A DNA stretch of 64,000 nt from Pseudomonas sp. MN1F (GTDB lineage Bacteria; Pseudomonadota; Gammaproteobacteria; Pseudomonadales; Pseudomonadaceae): assembly GCF_009391885.1 (NCBI RefSeq), contig NZ_VZII01000041.1:124001-188000 (forward strand). The letters are read 5' to 3'. Below are positions 20,910-30,296 of the stretch, one piece after another; position 1 is the first letter of the stretch; every line of letters begins with the position of its first letter. The notes below the pieces were generated by a model. It had not been told where the DNA came from. It ran no database searches and saw only the letters and a program-made list of their open reading frames with translations. Both the position numbers and the translations under genes were made by a program.

Positions 20910-22328
20910 ATGCTCTGGGCCTGCATTCTCCTGCCCCAGCTGGCGCTGGACTCGATCCTGCGCGAGCGTGACGACGCCGATAAGCCTCTGGTACTGATCG
21001 GCGGGCCGGTTCAGCGTCGCCTGCTGCAAGCCGTCAACCCCGCGGCGGCGGCGCTTGGCCTGCGGGCGGGGCAAACGCTGACGGCGGCGCGGGCCCTGGC
21101 CGATGGTTTCCACTGTGTCGAGGCTGACCCGGCCCGCATCGAGCAGTTGCAGCAATTGCTGGCGGCCTGGGCCTACCGGTTCAGTGCCCAGGTGAGCCTT
21201 CACTACCCCCGTGCCCTGTTGCTAGAAGTCGGCTCCAGCTTGCAGCTGTTCGGCCCATGGCTGCTGTTCGAGGCTCGCCTGCGCGAGGAACTGGCTGCAC
21301 TGGGCCTGCGCCAGCGCATCGTGCTTGCGACCAACCCGGTAGCGGCCCGCATGCTTGCCAACGGCCATGACGGCCTGGCACTGACCTGCGCCGACCAGAC
21401 CCGGGCGGCGCTGGCGCGTATGCCGATCGAGCGGGTCGGGTTGCCAGCGGACGCTGCCCAAGCCTTTGCCCGCATGGGCCTGCGCCAGCTGGGCCAGGTG
21501 CTGGCCTTGCCGCGTGATGCGCTGGCCAGGCGCTTCTCCGCCCAGGTGCAGTTGCACCTGGACCAATTGCTTGGGCTACGTTCCATGGGGCTGGACTTCT
21601 ACCAGCCACCGGACCGCTTCGAATCGCGCCTGGAACTCAACTTCGACGTCGAATCGCATCAGGCCTTGCTGTTCCCGTTGCGGCGCATGCTCAATGACCT
21701 GGCGGCCTTCCTCGCCGGGCGCGACTGCGGTGTGCAGCGCTTTAGCCTGTACCTGGAGCACGTCGAAGGGCCGGACACCCTGCTGCACGTTGGGCTGCTG
21801 GCCGCTGAACGGGACGCCGCCATGCTGTTCGAGCTGGCCCGCGGGCGCCTTGAACCGCTGCGCATCCCGGCACCGGTACGCAACCTGCGGCTTGTCGCCG
21901 ATGACCTGCCGCCCTTCGTGCCCCAGCACCAGGCACTGTTCGACCCCCGCGCCAAGCAGGCACAGCCCTGGGAGCAACTGCGCGAACGCCTGCGTGCGCG
22001 CCTGGGTGATGAAGCCGTCAAGGGGCTGCGCGCCGAGGCCGACCACCGCCCAGAATACGCTTGGCAGCAGGCGGAGCAGGGCGCCCAGGGCAGCCTGCCG
22101 GCCTTGCCAGGTAGCCGCCCAGGCTGGTTGCTGCCCACGCCGCAGGCCTTGGGTGCAGCTGACCACCGGCTGCTTGGCCAGGCCGAGCGCATCGAGTCGG
22201 GCTGGTGGGACGGTGGCGACGTACGCCGTGACTATTACCGCATCGAAACCCGCGATGGCCTGCGTGGCTGGGCCTATCACGACCTGGCCCAACCCGGCCC
22301 ACTGTGGCTGCAGGGCTGGTTCGCATGA
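20910..22328 (+). CDS. imuB: ImuB, catalytically inactive Y-family polymerase homologue
   Basis: Hub protein of the mutasome, 472 residues, with a Y-family fold. The first motif reads LPQLALDSILRER in place of the catalytic DxDxFFA. The usual SIDE motif is replaced by LLEVGSSLQLFG, so the metal-binding triad is lost, as known for ImuB. A helix-hairpin-helix region (FARMGLRQLGQVLALP) and a little-finger domain follow. The segment QHQALFD after these is a possible beta-clamp contact, though not canonical. The stop overlaps the dnaE2 start (ATGA). Confidence 0.93.
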   Translation: MLWACILLPQLALDSILRERDDADKPLVLIGGPVQRRLLQAVNPAAAALGLRAGQTLTAARALADGFHCVEADPARIEQLQQLLAAWAYRFSAQVSLHYPRALLLEVGSSLQLFGPWLLFEARLREELAALGLRQRIVLATNPVAARMLANGHDGLALTCADQTRAALARMPIERVGLPADAAQAFARMGLRQLGQVLALPRDALARRFSAQVQLHLDQLLGLRSMGLDFYQPPDRFESRLELNFDVESHQALLFPLRRMLNDLAAFLAGRDCGVQRFSLYLEHVEGPDTLLHVGLLAAERDAAMLFELARGRLEPLRIPAPVRNLRLVADDLPPFVPQHQALFDPRAKQAQPWEQLRERLRARLGDEAVKGLRAEADHRPEYAWQQAEQGAQGSLPALPGSRPGWLLPTPQALGAADHRLLGQAERIESGWWDGGDVRRDYYRIETRDGLRGWAYHDLAQPGPLWLQGWFA

Positions 22329-25300
22329 GTACACCGGGCTACGCCGAGTTGCATTGCCTGTCCAACTTCAGTTTCCAGCGCGGTGCCTCCAGCGCCGAAG
22401 AGCTGTTCCGCCGCGCCCGCGAGCAGGGCTACCAGGCCCTGGCGATCACTGACGAGTGCACCCTGGCCGGTATCGTGCGAGCCTGGCAGGCCGCCAAAGA
22501 ACAGCAGTTGCGCCTGATCGTCGGCAGCGAAGTGCGCCTGCAGGATGGCCCCAAACTGGTGTTGCTGGTGCAGAACCTCACGGGTTATCAGAACCTCTGT
22601 GCCTTGATCACCCGTGCCCGACGGCGGGCCGAAAAGGGTGAGTACCAGTTGTTCGCTGACGATCTGCAGCCACACCATGAGGGTTTGCTGGCGCTGTGGA
22701 TTGTCGATGATGGCGACGACCAGGCGACAGGCCGATGGCTGAGCGATGTGTACGCCGAGCGCTTGTGGCTGGGCGTGCACCTGCACCGTGGCAGCGATGA
22801 TGACCGGCGCCTGGCCCGCTTGCGCGAACTGGCGGCGCAGCTGGGCATCCGCGCTGTGGCCTGTGGTGACGTGCACATGCACGTGCGCGGCCGGCGCGCC
22901 CTTCAGGACTGCATGACCGCCATCCGCCAGCACTGCAACGTGGCCGAGGCAGGGCGCCATCTGTTCGCCAATGGCGAGCGCCACCTGCGTTCGCGGGAGC
23001 AACTGGCCGAGCTGTACCCGGCAGACCTGCTGGCCGAGAGTCTGGGCATTGCCGAGCGTTGCCAGTTCGACCTGGGCGAACTGCGCTACCAGTACCCACG
23101 CGAGCTGGTACCCGAGGGCCAGACCCCCGCCAGCTGGCTGCGCGCCTTGTGCGAGCAGGGCTTGCCGCAGCGCTGGCCGGCCGGGCCGAGCAGCAAGGTG
23201 CGCGCGGTGCTGGACAAGGAACTGACGCTGATCGAGGCGCTGGGCTACGAAAGCTATTTCCTGACGGTGCATGACATCGTCGCCTTTGCCCGCAGCCAGC
23301 ACATTCTTTGCCAGGGCCGCGGTTCGGCAGCCAACTCGGTGGTGTGCTTCGTGCTGGGCATTACCGAGCTCGACCCGATGGAGCATCGCCTGTTGTTCGA
23401 GCGCTTCCTGTCGCGCGAGCGTAACGAGCCGCCCGACATCGACGTGGACTTCGAGCATGACCGGCGCGAAGAGGTGATTCAGTACGTGTTTCGCCGTTAC
23501 GGCCGGCACCGCGCTGCGTTGACCGCCGTGGTCAATACCTATCACGCTGCCGGCGCTGTGCGTGATGTGGCCAGGGTGCTGGGCCTGCCGGCCGACCAGG
23601 TGGATGCCCTGGCCAAGTGCTGCGGCCGCTGGAGCGACCGTATCCCGGACGATCAACGGCTCTCTGAGGCCGGTTTCGAACCCGGCAGCCCGTCGCTGCG
23701 GCGCATCCTGGTGCTGGCGGGTGAACTGATCGGTTTCCCCCGTCACCTGTCCCAGCACCCAGGTGGCTTCGTCATTTCCGAACAGCCGCTGGACCAGCTG
23801 GTGCCGGTGGAAAACGCCGCCATGGCTGAGCGCACGGTGATCCAGTGGGACAAGGACGACCTGGACATGGTCGGCCTGCTCAAGGTCGATGTGCTGGCCT
23901 TGGGCATGCTCAGCGCCTTGCGCCGTTGTTTCGACCTGCTGCAGCGGCACCGCGGTCGGCAGTTGACCCTGGCGACCATCCCCAGTGAAGACCCGGCGAC
24001 CTACGCAATGATCAGCCGCGCCGAAACCATGGGTGTGTTCCAGATCGAGTCGCGGGCGCAGATGGCCATGTTGCCGCGGCTCAGGCCCAATACCTTCTAT
24101 GACCTGGTGATCGAGGTCGCCATCGTGCGCCCCGGGCCGATTCAGGGCGACATGGTGCATCCTTACCTGCGTCGGCGCCTCAAGCAGGAACCGGTGACCT
24201 ACCCCTCGGAAAAGCTCAAGGAAGTGTTCGAGCGTACCCTCGGCGTGCCGTTGTTCCAGGAGCAGGTGATGGAACTGGCCATGGTCGCCGCCGACTACAG
24301 CCCCGGCGAGGCCGACCAGCTGCGCCGCAGCATGGCGGCCTGGAAGCGCCATGGCGGGCTGGAGCCCCATCGCCAGCGGCTGGTCGAGGGCATGCTGCGC
24401 AACGGTTACGACCTGGCGTTCGCCGAGCGCATCTTCGAGCAGATCAAAGGCTTTGGCAGTTACGGCTTCCCCGAGTCGCACGCCGCCAGCTTCGCCTTGC
24501 TCTGCTATGCCAGCAGCTGGCTCAAGTGCCATGAGCCGGCGATCTTCACCTGCGCGCTGGTCAACAGCTGGCCGATGGGGTTCTACAGCCCGGATCAGCT
24601 GTTGCAGGAGGCGCGGCGGCAAGGGATCGAAGTCCGTCCGGTGGATGTGTTCCATAGCGAATGGGACTGCACGCTGGAGCCCGATCATCAGGGTGTTCTG
24701 GCCATCCGCCTTGGGCTGCGGCAGATTCGCGGTTTCAGCGAGGCGGATGCCCGTCGGCTGGTGCAGGCGAGGGCGCAGCGCCCTTGGCGGGATGTCGAAG
24801 ACCTGTGCCTGCGCGCCGGGCTCGACAGCCGTGCCCGCGCCCGGCTGGCCGATGCGGGGGCACTGCGAGCCCTGGCCCGCGACCGCCATCAGGCGCGCTG
24901 GCAGGTGGCGGCGGTGCAGGCGCAGTTGCCGCTGTTCGCCGAGGTGCTGGCCGTGCCGGAAGCGCAGGTTGCGTTGCCCGCACCCACGGTTGGCGAAGAC
25001 CTGGTTGCTGATTACACCACCTTGGGCACAACCCTGGGCCCGCATCCGCTCAGGCTGTTGCGTTCACGGCTCCGGGCGTTGGGCTGTCGCAGTTGCGCCG
25101 AGCTGGTGGGGGTGGAGCATGGCGATGCGATTGCCGTGGCCGGGCTGGTGGTGGGGCGGCAGCGGCCGCAGACTGCCAGCGGGGTGACCTTCGTTACGCT
25201 GGAAGATGAGTTCGGCATGGTTAACGTGGTGGTCTGGCGTGACCTGGCCGAGCGGCAGCGGCGGGCACTGGTGGGATCGCAGCTGCTCAAGGTGAGCGGG

Positions 25301-25405
25301 CGGCTGGAGCAGGAGAACGGCGTGCGGCATTTGATTGCCCGGCGGCTGGAGGACATCAGCCCCTTGCTACAGGGGCTGGATGTACAGAGCCGGGACTTCC
25401 ACTGA
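22325..25405 (+). CDS. dnaE2: Error-prone DNA polymerase DnaE2 (ImuC)
   Basis: C-family polymerase of 1026 residues, the catalytic unit of the ImuA-ImuB-DnaE2 mutasome. The N-terminal PHP domain begins YAELHCLSNFSFQRG. The polymerase metal site includes D371 and D373 in PPDIDVDFEHDRRE. Downstream blocks VARPGPI-like IVRPGPIQGDMVHPYL and GYGFPESHAASFALL-like GSYGFPESHAASF are intact, and an OB fold (GLVVGRQRPQTA) lies near the C-terminus. The length fits DnaE2, shorter than replicative DnaE. The start ATG 22325 overlaps imuB by four bases; the earlier ATG 22304 lies within imuB. Confidence 0.95.
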   Translation: MSTPGYAELHCLSNFSFQRGASSAEELFRRAREQGYQALAITDECTLAGIVRAWQAAKEQQLRLIVGSEVRLQDGPKLVLLVQNLTGYQNLCALITRARRRAEKGEYQLFADDLQPHHEGLLALWIVDDGDDQATGRWLSDVYAERLWLGVHLHRGSDDDRRLARLRELAAQLGIRAVACGDVHMHVRGRRALQDCMTAIRQHCNVAEAGRHLFANGERHLRSREQLAELYPADLLAESLGIAERCQFDLGELRYQYPRELVPEGQTPASWLRALCEQGLPQRWPAGPSSKVRAVLDKELTLIEALGYESYFLTVHDIVAFARSQHILCQGRGSAANSVVCFVLGITELDPMEHRLLFERFLSRERNEPPDIDVDFEHDRREEVIQYVFRRYGRHRAALTAVVNTYHAAGAVRDVARVLGLPADQVDALAKCCGRWSDRIPDDQRLSEAGFEPGSPSLRRILVLAGELIGFPRHLSQHPGGFVISEQPLDQLVPVENAAMAERTVIQWDKDDLDMVGLLKVDVLALGMLSALRRCFDLLQRHRGRQLTLATIPSEDPATYAMISRAETMGVFQIESRAQMAMLPRLRPNTFYDLVIEVAIVRPGPIQGDMVHPYLRRRLKQEPVTYPSEKLKEVFERTLGVPLFQEQVMELAMVAADYSPGEADQLRRSMAAWKRHGGLEPHRQRLVEGMLRNGYDLAFAERIFEQIKGFGSYGFPESHAASFALLCYASSWLKCHEPAIFTCALVNSWPMGFYSPDQLLQEARRQGIEVRPVDVFHSEWDCTLEPDHQGVLAIRLGLRQIRGFSEADARRLVQARAQRPWRDVEDLCLRAGLDSRARARLADAGALRALARDRHQARWQVAAVQAQLPLFAEVLAVPEAQVALPAPTVGEDLVADYTTLGTTLGPHPLRLLRSRLRALGCRSCAELVGVEHGDAIAVAGLVVGRQRPQTASGVTFVTLEDEFGMVNVVVWRDLAERQRRALVGSQLLKVSGRLEQENGVRHLIARRLEDISPLLQGLDVQSRDFH

Positions 25406-25418
25406 CCTTGATGGCCCG

Positions 25419-26240
25419 TCAGACCATCGCCAGATGCTGCTTGCGCGTCGGCGCTGGAAACGCCCGGTCGATCGCCCGCACGTCTTCACTGGTCAGGGTC
25501 AACGCCCCGGCCGCCGCATTCAGCCGCACATGTTCCGATGACACCGCCTTGGGGATGGCAATCACATCATTCTGCCGCGTCACCCAGGCCAGGCTGACCT
25601 GTGCCGGCGTCGCGCCATGGCGCTCGGCAATCTCGCTCAGCACCGGGTGCTGCAACAGCCGCCCGGCCTGGGCCAGCGGGCAGTAGGCCATGGTCGGCAA
25701 ACCGCGCTGGCGGCTCCACGGCAACAGGTCGAATTCGATGCCACGCTGCGCCGGGTTGTACAGCACCTGATTGGTGGCGCAATCCGGGTTGTGCAGTTCG
25801 CGCAAGTCGTCGACATCGAAGTTGGACACCCCCCAGTGGCGGATCTTGCCCTGCTCGCGCAAGCGCTCGAACGCTTCGACCGTTTCCTCCAGCGGATACT
25901 GGCCACGCCAGTGCAGCAGGTAGAGGTCGATGACCTCGCTACCCAGGCGCTTCAGGCTGCGTTCACAGGCGTCAGGCACGCCACGGCGGCTGGCGTTGTG
26001 CGGGTAGACCTTGCTGACCAGGAACACCTGGTCACGGCGCCCGGCAATGGCCTGGCCAACCACTTCCTCGGCGCCACCTTCGGCATACATCTCGGCGGTG
26101 TCGATCAGGGTCAGGCCCTGTTCGATACCCTGTTGCAGGGCCGCCACTTCGGCCGCCCTGTGCGCCGGGTCTTCGCCCATGTACCAGGTGCCCTGGCCAA
26201 TGGCCGGCACGCTGCAACCTGCCAGTTTCACGTAACGCAT
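25419..26240 (-). CDS. Aldo/keto reductase
   Basis: NADPH-dependent oxidoreductase of 273 residues. The catalytic tetrad is visible: Asp in LIDTAEMY, its Tyr four or five residues on, Lys in LVSKVYPHN and His in YLLHWRG. The TIM-barrel C-terminus includes the cofactor block VIAIPKAVSSEHV. It resembles the YeaE branch of E. coli. The start is ATG 26240 (MRYVKLAG), which overlaps the last codons of the upstream LysR gene by 13 bases, so the two are probably co-transcribed. The substrate is unknown. Confidence 0.9.
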   Translation of the reverse strand: MRYVKLAGCSVPAIGQGTWYMGEDPAHRAAEVAALQQGIEQGLTLIDTAEMYAEGGAEEVVGQAIAGRRDQVFLVSKVYPHNASRRGVPDACERSLKRLGSEVIDLYLLHWRGQYPLEETVEAFERLREQGKIRHWGVSNFDVDDLRELHNPDCATNQVLYNPAQRGIEFDLLPWSRQRGLPTMAYCPLAQAGRLLQHPVLSEIAERHGATPAQVSLAWVTRQNDVIAIPKAVSSEHVRLNAAAGALTLTSEDVRAIDRAFPAPTRKQHLAMV

Positions 26241-27133
26241 GTCACCTCCGGAGTCTGGGTATGGGAAAGCAGTACCTCGAGCAGCGCCTGGGCTGCGGTG
26301 GAAAGCTTGTGGTCGGCCAGGGCGATCACGCTGATGCGCCGTTCGACGGCGGGTTCGACCAGCGTCACGCAACGTGCGCCAAGTTCCTGCATCTGGTTGA
26401 TGCACAACGCGGGGACCGCGCTGACGCCAAGACCGCTGGCAACCATGCGGCCGATGGTCGACAGCTGGTGGCTTTCGAATGCCACCGCCAGTTTGCCGTG
26501 GCGCGCCGCGACGTTCTGTTCCAGCAGCAGGCGCACCGCCGACGGGCGTTGCAAGGCAATGAAGTCTTCCGCCAGCAACTGCGCCCAGGTGACCTGGGTT
26601 TGCAAGGCCAGTGGTGAGTCGGCCGGCACCACGGCGACGAAGCGGTCCATGTACAGCGGGTGGAAATTCAAACCTTCGCTGTTATCCGGCTCGAAACCGA
26701 TGCCCAGTTCGACGCGGCGATGGCGCACCAGTTCCAGCACTTGTTCGTTGATCACGTCGTGCACCGTGACGTTGACCTTGGGGTAACGCTGGCGGAACAC
26801 CTTGAGCGATTGCGGCAGCAGGTTGCCGGCAAAGGCCGGCATGGCCGCCACCGAGACGCGGCCAAGCTGCAGGGTGAAGCGCTGGCGCAGCATCTCTTCG
26901 GTGTCGTCCCAGTCGGCCAGCAGGCGCCGGGCCAGCGGCAGCAGCACCTCACCCTCGGCGGTCAGGCTGACACTGCGGGTGGTGCGGGTGAGCAGGGCGC
27001 CGCCGAGGTTGTCCTCCAGTGCCTTGATGGTCAGGCTCAGGGCCGGTTGTGACACATGCAGGTGTTCACCGGCCTGGGCGAAGCTCTGGTATTTGGCGAC
27101 GGCAACGAAGGCGCGCAGTTGCTTGACGTTCAT
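26228..27133 (-). CDS. LysR-family transcriptional regulator
   Basis: LysR-type activator of 301 residues: N-terminal winged HTH (MNVKQLRAFVAVAKYQSFAQ, then HVSQPALSLTIKALE) and a periplasmic-binding-like effector domain. It is divergent from the CoA-transferase and AtoE genes, the classic position for their regulator; a dyad ATCA-N5-TGAT lies in the shared gap. The arrangement resembles dhcR-dhcAB in P. aeruginosa, but the effector here is unknown. The start is ATG 27133; the frame extends to 27223 without similarity. Confidence 0.92.
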   Translation of the reverse strand: MNVKQLRAFVAVAKYQSFAQAGEHLHVSQPALSLTIKALEDNLGGALLTRTTRSVSLTAEGEVLLPLARRLLADWDDTEEMLRQRFTLQLGRVSVAAMPAFAGNLLPQSLKVFRQRYPKVNVTVHDVINEQVLELVRHRRVELGIGFEPDNSEGLNFHPLYMDRFVAVVPADSPLALQTQVTWAQLLAEDFIALQRPSAVRLLLEQNVAARHGKLAVAFESHQLSTIGRMVASGLGVSAVPALCINQMQELGARCVTLVEPAVERRISVIALADHKLSTAAQALLEVLLSHTQTPEVTCVT

Positions 27134-27163
27134 GACAGCCTCGATCGCTGTTTTGGAAAAGTT

Positions 27164-27176
27164 ATCAATCGATGAT
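27164..27176. promoter_or_regulatory. Candidate LysR operator
   Basis: The short dyad ATCA-N5-TGAT sits between the divergent LysR and CoA-transferase genes, 31 bases upstream of the LysR start. The stretch around it is A+T-rich and probably holds both promoters. Assignment rests on position and symmetry only. Confidence 0.35.
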
Positions 27177-27273
27177 GAAAACAAAATTAACAAATCAGTC
27201 GCCAGCGGTGAAGATGGCTGCACACGCTCACCGACAGCCTCGTCGGTTCAACAACTACAAAAGGCGGATCAGC

Positions 27274-27972
27274 ATGGCCGGACTGGACAAGCGCGTAGCA
27301 ACCTATGAAGAGGCCCTGGCAGGCCTGACCGACAACATGACGGTACTGGCCGGCGGCTTCGGCCTGTGTGGCATCCCCGAAAACCTCATTGCCGAAATCA
27401 AGCGCCTTGGCGTCAAGGGCCTGACCGTGGTCTCCAACAACTGCGGCGTCGACGGCTTCGGCCTGGGTGTGCTGCTGGAAGACCGGCAGATCCGCAAGAT
27501 GATCGCCTCCTACGTCGGCGAGAACGCCGAATTCGAACGCCAGCTGCTCAGTGGCGAGCTGGAAGTCGAACTGACCCCGCAAGGCACCCTGGCCGAGAAG
27601 ATGCGCGCTGGCGGCGCCGGTATCCCGGCCTTCTACACCGCCACCGGCTATGGCACCCCGGTTGCCGACGGCAAGGAAGTGCGCGAGTTCAAGGGCCGCA
27701 AGTACATCCTCGAAGAGTCCATCACCGGCGACTTCGCCATCGTCAAGGGCTGGAAGGCCGACCACTACGGCAACGTGGTGTACCGCAACACTGCGCAGAA
27801 CTTCAACCCGCTGGCGGCCACCGCTGGCAAGATCACCGTGGTCGAAGTGGAAGAAATCGTCGAGCCTGGCGTGTTGCTGCCCAGCGAAATCCACACCCCG
27901 GGCATCTACGTCGACCGGGTGATCGTCGGCACCTTCGAAAAACGCATCGAAAAGCGCACCGTCAAGGCCTGA
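27274..27972 (+). CDS. 3-oxoacid CoA-transferase subunit A
   Basis: Alpha subunit (232 residues) of a family I CoA transferase that moves CoA between succinyl-CoA (or another donor) and a 3-oxo acid such as acetoacetate. The motif AGGFGLCGIPENLI near the N-terminus and GGAGIPAFYT at mid-chain are the family signatures, nearer to SCOT A than to E. coli AtoD. It could equally be the dehydrocarnitine transferase DhcA. The start ATG 27274 has AAAAGG upstream; the frame begins earlier in the promoter region. Subunit B follows 35 bases downstream. Confidence 0.92.
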   Translation: MAGLDKRVATYEEALAGLTDNMTVLAGGFGLCGIPENLIAEIKRLGVKGLTVVSNNCGVDGFGLGVLLEDRQIRKMIASYVGENAEFERQLLSGELEVELTPQGTLAEKMRAGGAGIPAFYTATGYGTPVADGKEVREFKGRKYILEESITGDFAIVKGWKADHYGNVVYRNTAQNFNPLAATAGKITVVEVEEIVEPGVLLPSEIHTPGIYVDRVIVGTFEKRIEKRTVKA

Positions 27973-28007
27973 GCGCCGTCCATCAGAACAACAAAGAGAT
28001 CCTGACC

Positions 28008-28664
28008 ATGGCACTGACCCGCGAACAGATGGCGCAACGCGTCGCCCGTGAACTGAAGGACGGCTACTACGTCAACCTCGGCATTGGCATCCCGACCCTG
28101 GTGGCCAACTATGTACCGGCCGAGATGGACGTGATGCTGCAGTCCGAAAACGGCCTGCTCGGCATGGGCGAATTCCCCACCGAAAGCACTATCGATGCCG
28201 ACATGATCAACGCCGGCAAACAGACCGTCACCGCCCGCCGTGGCGCGTCGATCTTCGACTCGGCGCAATCGTTCGCCATGATCCGTGGCGGCCACGTCGA
28301 CCTCACCGTACTGGGCGCTTTCGAGGTGGACGTGGAAGGCAACATCGCCTCGTGGATGATCCCCGGCAAGCTGGTCAAGGGCATGGGCGGCGCCATGGAC
28401 CTGGTGGCCGGTGCCGAGAACATCATCGTCACCATGACCCACGCCTCGAAGGATGGCGAGTCCAAGCTGCTGCCACGCTGCAGCCTGCCGCTGACCGGTG
28501 CCGGCTGTATCCGCAAGGTGCTGACCGACCTGGCCTACCTGGAGATTAAAGACGGCGCCTTCATCCTGCGCGAGACCGCGCCGGGGGTGAGCGTTGAAGA
28601 AATCATCGAGAAAACCGCCGGCAAGCTGATCGTGCCGGACGATGTAAAGGAAATGACCTTCTAA
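28008..28664 (+). CDS. 3-oxoacid CoA-transferase subunit B
   Basis: Beta subunit (218 residues) with the catalytic Glu in LQSENGLLGMGEFP, which forms the glutamyl-CoA thioester. Other conserved blocks are GYYVNLGIGIPTLV and GGHVDLTVLGAFEVD. The start is ATG 28008. Together with subunit A and the AtoE carrier it forms a module for uptake and CoA activation of short-chain or 3-oxo acids. No thiolase gene is present in the cluster. Confidence 0.93.
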   Translation: MALTREQMAQRVARELKDGYYVNLGIGIPTLVANYVPAEMDVMLQSENGLLGMGEFPTESTIDADMINAGKQTVTARRGASIFDSAQSFAMIRGGHVDLTVLGAFEVDVEGNIASWMIPGKLVKGMGGAMDLVAGAENIIVTMTHASKDGESKLLPRCSLPLTGAGCIRKVLTDLAYLEIKDGAFILRETAPGVSVEEIIEKTAGKLIVPDDVKEMTF

Positions 28665-28677
28665 AGCATCACACTGT

Positions 28678-28755
28678 CCCTGTGGGTGCGGGCTCTCCCG
28701 CGAAAGCGTCGGTACTTTCACCGCCGCCTTCGCGGGTGAACCCGCTGCCACAGGG
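28678..28755. repeat. Inverted pair of REP palindromes
   Basis: Arms 28678-28704 and 28729-28755 are imperfect reverse complements with the core TTCGCGGGTGAACCCGC and outer CCACAGGG, the same family as 2009-2090. It lies between the CoA-transferase B gene and atoE, inside a probable operon, where REP pairs can protect upstream mRNA and lower distal expression. Confidence 0.82.
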
Positions 28756-28813
28756 TTTTGCATTGCCAATGCAAAACTGCTCCGCCTCATAAAACCAATA
28801 AAAGGAAGTAACC

Positions 28814-30232
28814 GTGGCCGCTGAAATCCAAGACAGCCGCTCCGCCCGCTTTGCCCTGCGCTGTTCCAACTGGGCGGAACGCTGGTTCCCCGACTCCTGG
28901 GTATTCGCCGCCCTTGCCGTGTTGCTGGTGTGCATCGGCGCCCTGGCCATGGGCGCCAAACCGACTGACACTGCCAAAGCCTTTGGCGATGGCTTCTGGA
29001 GCCTGATCCCGTTCACCATGCAAATGGCCTTCGTGGTCATCGGCGGCTACGTCGTGGCCAGCTCGCCACCTGCTGCCCGCCTGATCGACCGCCTGGCGCG
29101 TATCCCCAAGAATGGTCGCTCGGCGGTGTGCTGGGTTGCACTGATCTCGATGCTGGCCTCGCTGCTCAACTGGGGCCTGTCGCTGGTGTTTGGCGGCCTG
29201 CTGGTCCGTGCCCTGGCCCGTCGCACTGAACTGAAGATGGACTACCGCGCCGCCGGTGCCGCCGCTTATCTGGGCCTGGGTGCTGTGTGGGCGCTGGGCC
29301 TGTCGTCGTCGGCTGCGCAGTTGCAGGCCAACCCGGCCAGCCTGCCGCCATCGATCCTGTCCATCACTGGCGTGATCCCGTTCACCGAAACCATTTTCCT
29401 CTGGCAGTCCGGTGTGATGCTGGCGGCCCTGGTGGTTGTCTCGCTGGTGATCGCCTACGCCACCGCGCCGGGCCCGAACAGTGCGCGCAGCGCCGAAGAC
29501 TGTGGCGTCGACCCCAGCTTCACCGCGCCACCGGCACCCAAGCGTACCCGCCCGGGTGAGTGGCTGGAGCACAGCCCGATCCTGATCCTGATGCTGGTGG
29601 CCCTGGCCGGTGGCTGGCTGTACCAGGAGTTCGCCACCAAGCCGGCGATCACCGCGATTTCCGGGCTGAACACCTACAACCTGCTGTTCATCATGCTCGG
29701 TGCCTTGCTCCACTGGCGCCCGCGCAGCTTCCTGGATGCCGTGGCCCGCGCCGTGCCGACCACCACCGGGGTGCTGATCCAGTTCCCGTTGTACGGCTCG
29801 ATTGCAGCGATCCTCACCCAGGTCAAGGGTGTGGATGAACAGACCCTGGCCCACCACATCTCGCTGTTCTTCACCCAGATCGCCACCCACGACACCTACG
29901 CGCTGTTGATGGGTGTGTACTCCGCCGTGCTGGGCTTCTTCATCCCGTCGGGTGGTGGCAAGTGGATCATCGAGGCGCCGTACGTGATGCTGGTGGCCAA
30001 CGACCTGCAATACCACCTGGGTTGGGCGGTGCAGATCTACAACGCCGCCGAAGCGCTGCCGAACCTGATCAACCCCTTCTACATGCTGCCGCTGCTGGGC
30101 GTGCTAGGGCTCAAGGCACGTGACCTGATCGGCTTCTCGTTCGTGCAGTTGCTGGTGCATGTGCCACTGGTGCTGGTGCTGTTGTGGGCACTGGGAAGCA
30201 CATTGCAGTATGTGCCGCCGGTGATGCCTTGA
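28814..30232 (+). CDS. atoE: AtoE-family short-chain fatty acid transporter
   Basis: Integral membrane carrier of 472 residues with about a dozen hydrophobic segments, of the AtoE family of short-chain fatty acid uptake proteins. Conserved stretches are GFWSLIPFTMQMAFVVIGGYV, NWGLSLVFGGLLVR and the late FIPSGGGKWIIEAPYVM. The start is GTG 28814, behind AAAGGAAG. It follows the CoA-transferase genes, so import and activation are probably linked. Confidence 0.92.
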   Translation: MAAEIQDSRSARFALRCSNWAERWFPDSWVFAALAVLLVCIGALAMGAKPTDTAKAFGDGFWSLIPFTMQMAFVVIGGYVVASSPPAARLIDRLARIPKNGRSAVCWVALISMLASLLNWGLSLVFGGLLVRALARRTELKMDYRAAGAAAYLGLGAVWALGLSSSAAQLQANPASLPPSILSITGVIPFTETIFLWQSGVMLAALVVVSLVIAYATAPGPNSARSAEDCGVDPSFTAPPAPKRTRPGEWLEHSPILILMLVALAGGWLYQEFATKPAITAISGLNTYNLLFIMLGALLHWRPRSFLDAVARAVPTTTGVLIQFPLYGSIAAILTQVKGVDEQTLAHHISLFFTQIATHDTYALLMGVYSAVLGFFIPSGGGKWIIEAPYVMLVANDLQYHLGWAVQIYNAAEALPNLINPFYMLPLLGVLGLKARDLIGFSFVQLLVHVPLVLVLLWALGSTLQYVPPVMP

Positions 30233-30245
30233 AGTAGTCGGGTTG

Positions 30246-30293
30246 CCTGCACCGGCTTCTTCTCGGTTGAACTCGCGAAGAAGCCGGTGCAGG
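30246..30293. terminator. Stem-loop between convergent atoE and DapA-family genes
   Basis: A perfect 17-bp stem, 30246-30262 with 30277-30293, has a 14-nt loop. It lies between two convergent stop codons. No long T tract is present, but its position suits a shared bidirectional terminator. Confidence 0.65.
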
Positions 30294-30296
30294 TTT

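Noticed and set aside
22277..25045. Open frame of 922 codons on the minus strand across dnaE2
   Set aside because: It is antisense to a clear DnaE2 gene and has the same composition artefact, with no recognisable domain.
28787..30016. Long minus-strand frame opposite atoE
   Set aside because: It is a shadow of the atoE coding frame, with repetitive Gln/His/Gly composition.
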